Assembly (NCBI GenBank): GCA_948288625.1
Contig: CAOHYA010000001.1
Span: 806,001-870,000 of the forward strand
Origin: an uncultured Candidatus Saccharibacteria bacterium
Lineage (GTDB): Bacteria; Patescibacteriota; Saccharimonadia; Saccharimonadales; Saccharimonadaceae
Length of the DNA: 64,000 nucleotides
Direction: 5' to 3'
Below, in pieces: positions 63,180-64,000 of this stretch. The notes below the pieces were generated by a model, which saw only the letters and a program-made list of their open reading frames with translations, had not been told where the DNA came from and searched no databases. The translations under genes and the position numbers were made by a program. Every line of letters begins with the position of its first letter. Positions within the stretch are counted from its first letter, which is position 1.

Positions 63180-64000
63180 TTATACCAACCCTTGGGCATC
63201 ATCGCTGATTGTTTTTCCTAAATGAGTATAGGCACGAACCGTCACCTTTCGGCCACGAGGGGTTCGCTCCAATAAACCAATTTGAAGAAGATACGGTTCG
63301 TAAAAATCTTCGATGGTACTACTTTCATCACCAGTCAGGGCAGCGAGAGTATTCAGACCGACAGGGTTAGTTCCGTACATTTCAATCATTCTTTCGAGCA
63401 AGTTACGGTCGCCGGCATCCAGCCCCAGTTCATCCACTTCTAATAAGCCGAGTGCCTGAGTGGTAATAACCGTATCAATAATACCGTCACCATTTACATC
63501 GGCGTAATCACGTACCCGCTTAAGTAAACGATTAGCAATACGAGGTGTTAGACGGGCGCGTGTCGATAGAATATCAGCCGCCTCTGGGTGAATAGTAGTA
63601 CCTAAAATCGACGAAGCTCGGCTAATGATATTACCGATTTCTTCAGGTGAGTAAAACTCAAGCCTGAAAATATGTCCGAACCTATCGCGAAGTGGCGCTG
63701 CCAACGCTCCGGTTCGGGTAGTGGCACCGATAATAGTGAACTTTGGCAAATCAAGCCGTACGCTTCGTGCGCCAGGGCCCTTTCCAATCATGATATCGAG
63801 TTTATAATCTTCCATTGCCGCATACAGTACTTCTTCGACCGTGCGACTAAGACGATGGATTTCATCGATAAACAGAATGTCACCGTCTTGCAGGCTCGTT
63901 AGAATACTCGCTAAATCCGCAGCACGTTCAATAGCCGGTCCGGCGGTAATGCGAATAGCCGCACCCATTTCATTGGCAATGACGGTTGCCATGGTGGTTT
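63180..64000 (-). CDS. ruvB: Holliday junction helicase RuvB (5' end outside window)
   Basis: AAA+ motor for branch migration with RuvA. About 273 codons are visible, beginning within the Walker A region (TTMATVIANEMGA). Walker B GDILFIDEIHRLSR, sensor 1 FTIIGATTRTGAL, arginine-finger region APLRDRFG and the C-terminal winged helix (EPYLLQIGLLERTPRGR) are all present. The N-terminal ~65 residues lie beyond 64000. Confidence 0.96.
   Translation of the reverse strand, partial: TTMATVIANEMGAAIRITAGPAIERAADLASILTSLQDGDILFIDEIHRLSRTVEEVLYAAMEDYKLDIMIGKGPGARSVRLDLPKFTIIGATTRTGALAAPLRDRFGHIFRLEFYSPEEIGNIISRASSILGTTIHPEAADILSTRARLTPRIANRLLKRVRDYADVNGDGIIDTVITTQALGLLEVDELGLDAGDRNLLERMIEMYGTNPVGLNTLAALTGDESSTIEDFYEPYLLQIGLLERTPRGRKVTVRAYTHLGKTISDDAQGLV

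Overview
This window reads as a chromosomal segment of a small-genome bacterium of the Patescibacteria/CPR type, most likely a Candidatus Saccharibacteria (TM7) relative. That assignment is an inference. It rests on the compact gene set, a Gram-positive style MurT/GatD pair, MurA with a DNA-binding head, a very short TsaB, type IV pilus and ComEC genes without long biosynthetic operons, and several lineage-restricted hypothetical membrane proteins. The code is standard: TGA, TAA and TAG all act as stops. No rRNA, tmRNA or CRISPR array was seen. Five tRNA genes are present, all with an encoded CCA: Arg-TCT, Gly-TCC, His-GTG, Lys-TTT and Pro-TGG.

Layout. 0-9 kb: the start of glyA, an HTH-MurA fusion, small membrane and exported proteins, an ArsR/AHSA1 pair, and three tRNAs. 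9-15 kb: a membrane-anchored Clp-type double AAA+ protein, murT-gatD (lipid II amidation) and comEC. 15.6-20.9 kb: an operon of four ATP-grasp proteins, including RimK and an ATP-grasp/retropepsin fusion, followed by a DUF192 protein and a membrane protein. 20.9-29.5 kb: heat-shock genes dnaJ, dnaK, grpE and hrcA, each transcription unit headed by a CIRCE operator, interrupted by unrelated genes that have terminator-like hairpins in their leaders. 29.5-39.2 kb: gmk-like, lepA, murJ, ftsH, tilS and two membrane enzymes. 39.3-46.05 kb: a mobile island in tRNA-Pro. 46-53 kb: an exported N-terminal-histidine (copper-type) cluster, MMPL transporter and RNase Y. 53-64 kb: tsaB/tsaE, the pilBCMNO operon, recX/recA, a prepilin and ruvB.

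The most notable region is the 6.7-kb island. A large serine recombinase sits against tRNA-Pro and its reading frame runs through the antisense of the tRNA. The 8-bp core at the tRNA 3' end recurs at 46040-46047. Reading on from that second copy in the recombinase frame gives a further stop-free 37 codons. The recombinase gene therefore seems to span attP: excision would restore a full C-terminus and integration replaces it with a tRNA-encoded tail. The island carries an OLD-family ATPase/TOPRIM protein, a HEPN (RX4H) protein, an RHH regulator and a structured leader RNA with mutually exclusive terminator and antiterminator pairings.

A second general feature is promoter layout. At more than twenty genes a good -10 box lies only 5-8 nt upstream of the start codon, often with a -35 box 17 nt further up, so the transcripts should be leaderless. 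Genes inside operons, and a few single genes, instead have Shine-Dalgarno sites. This pattern was used to choose many of the starts given here.
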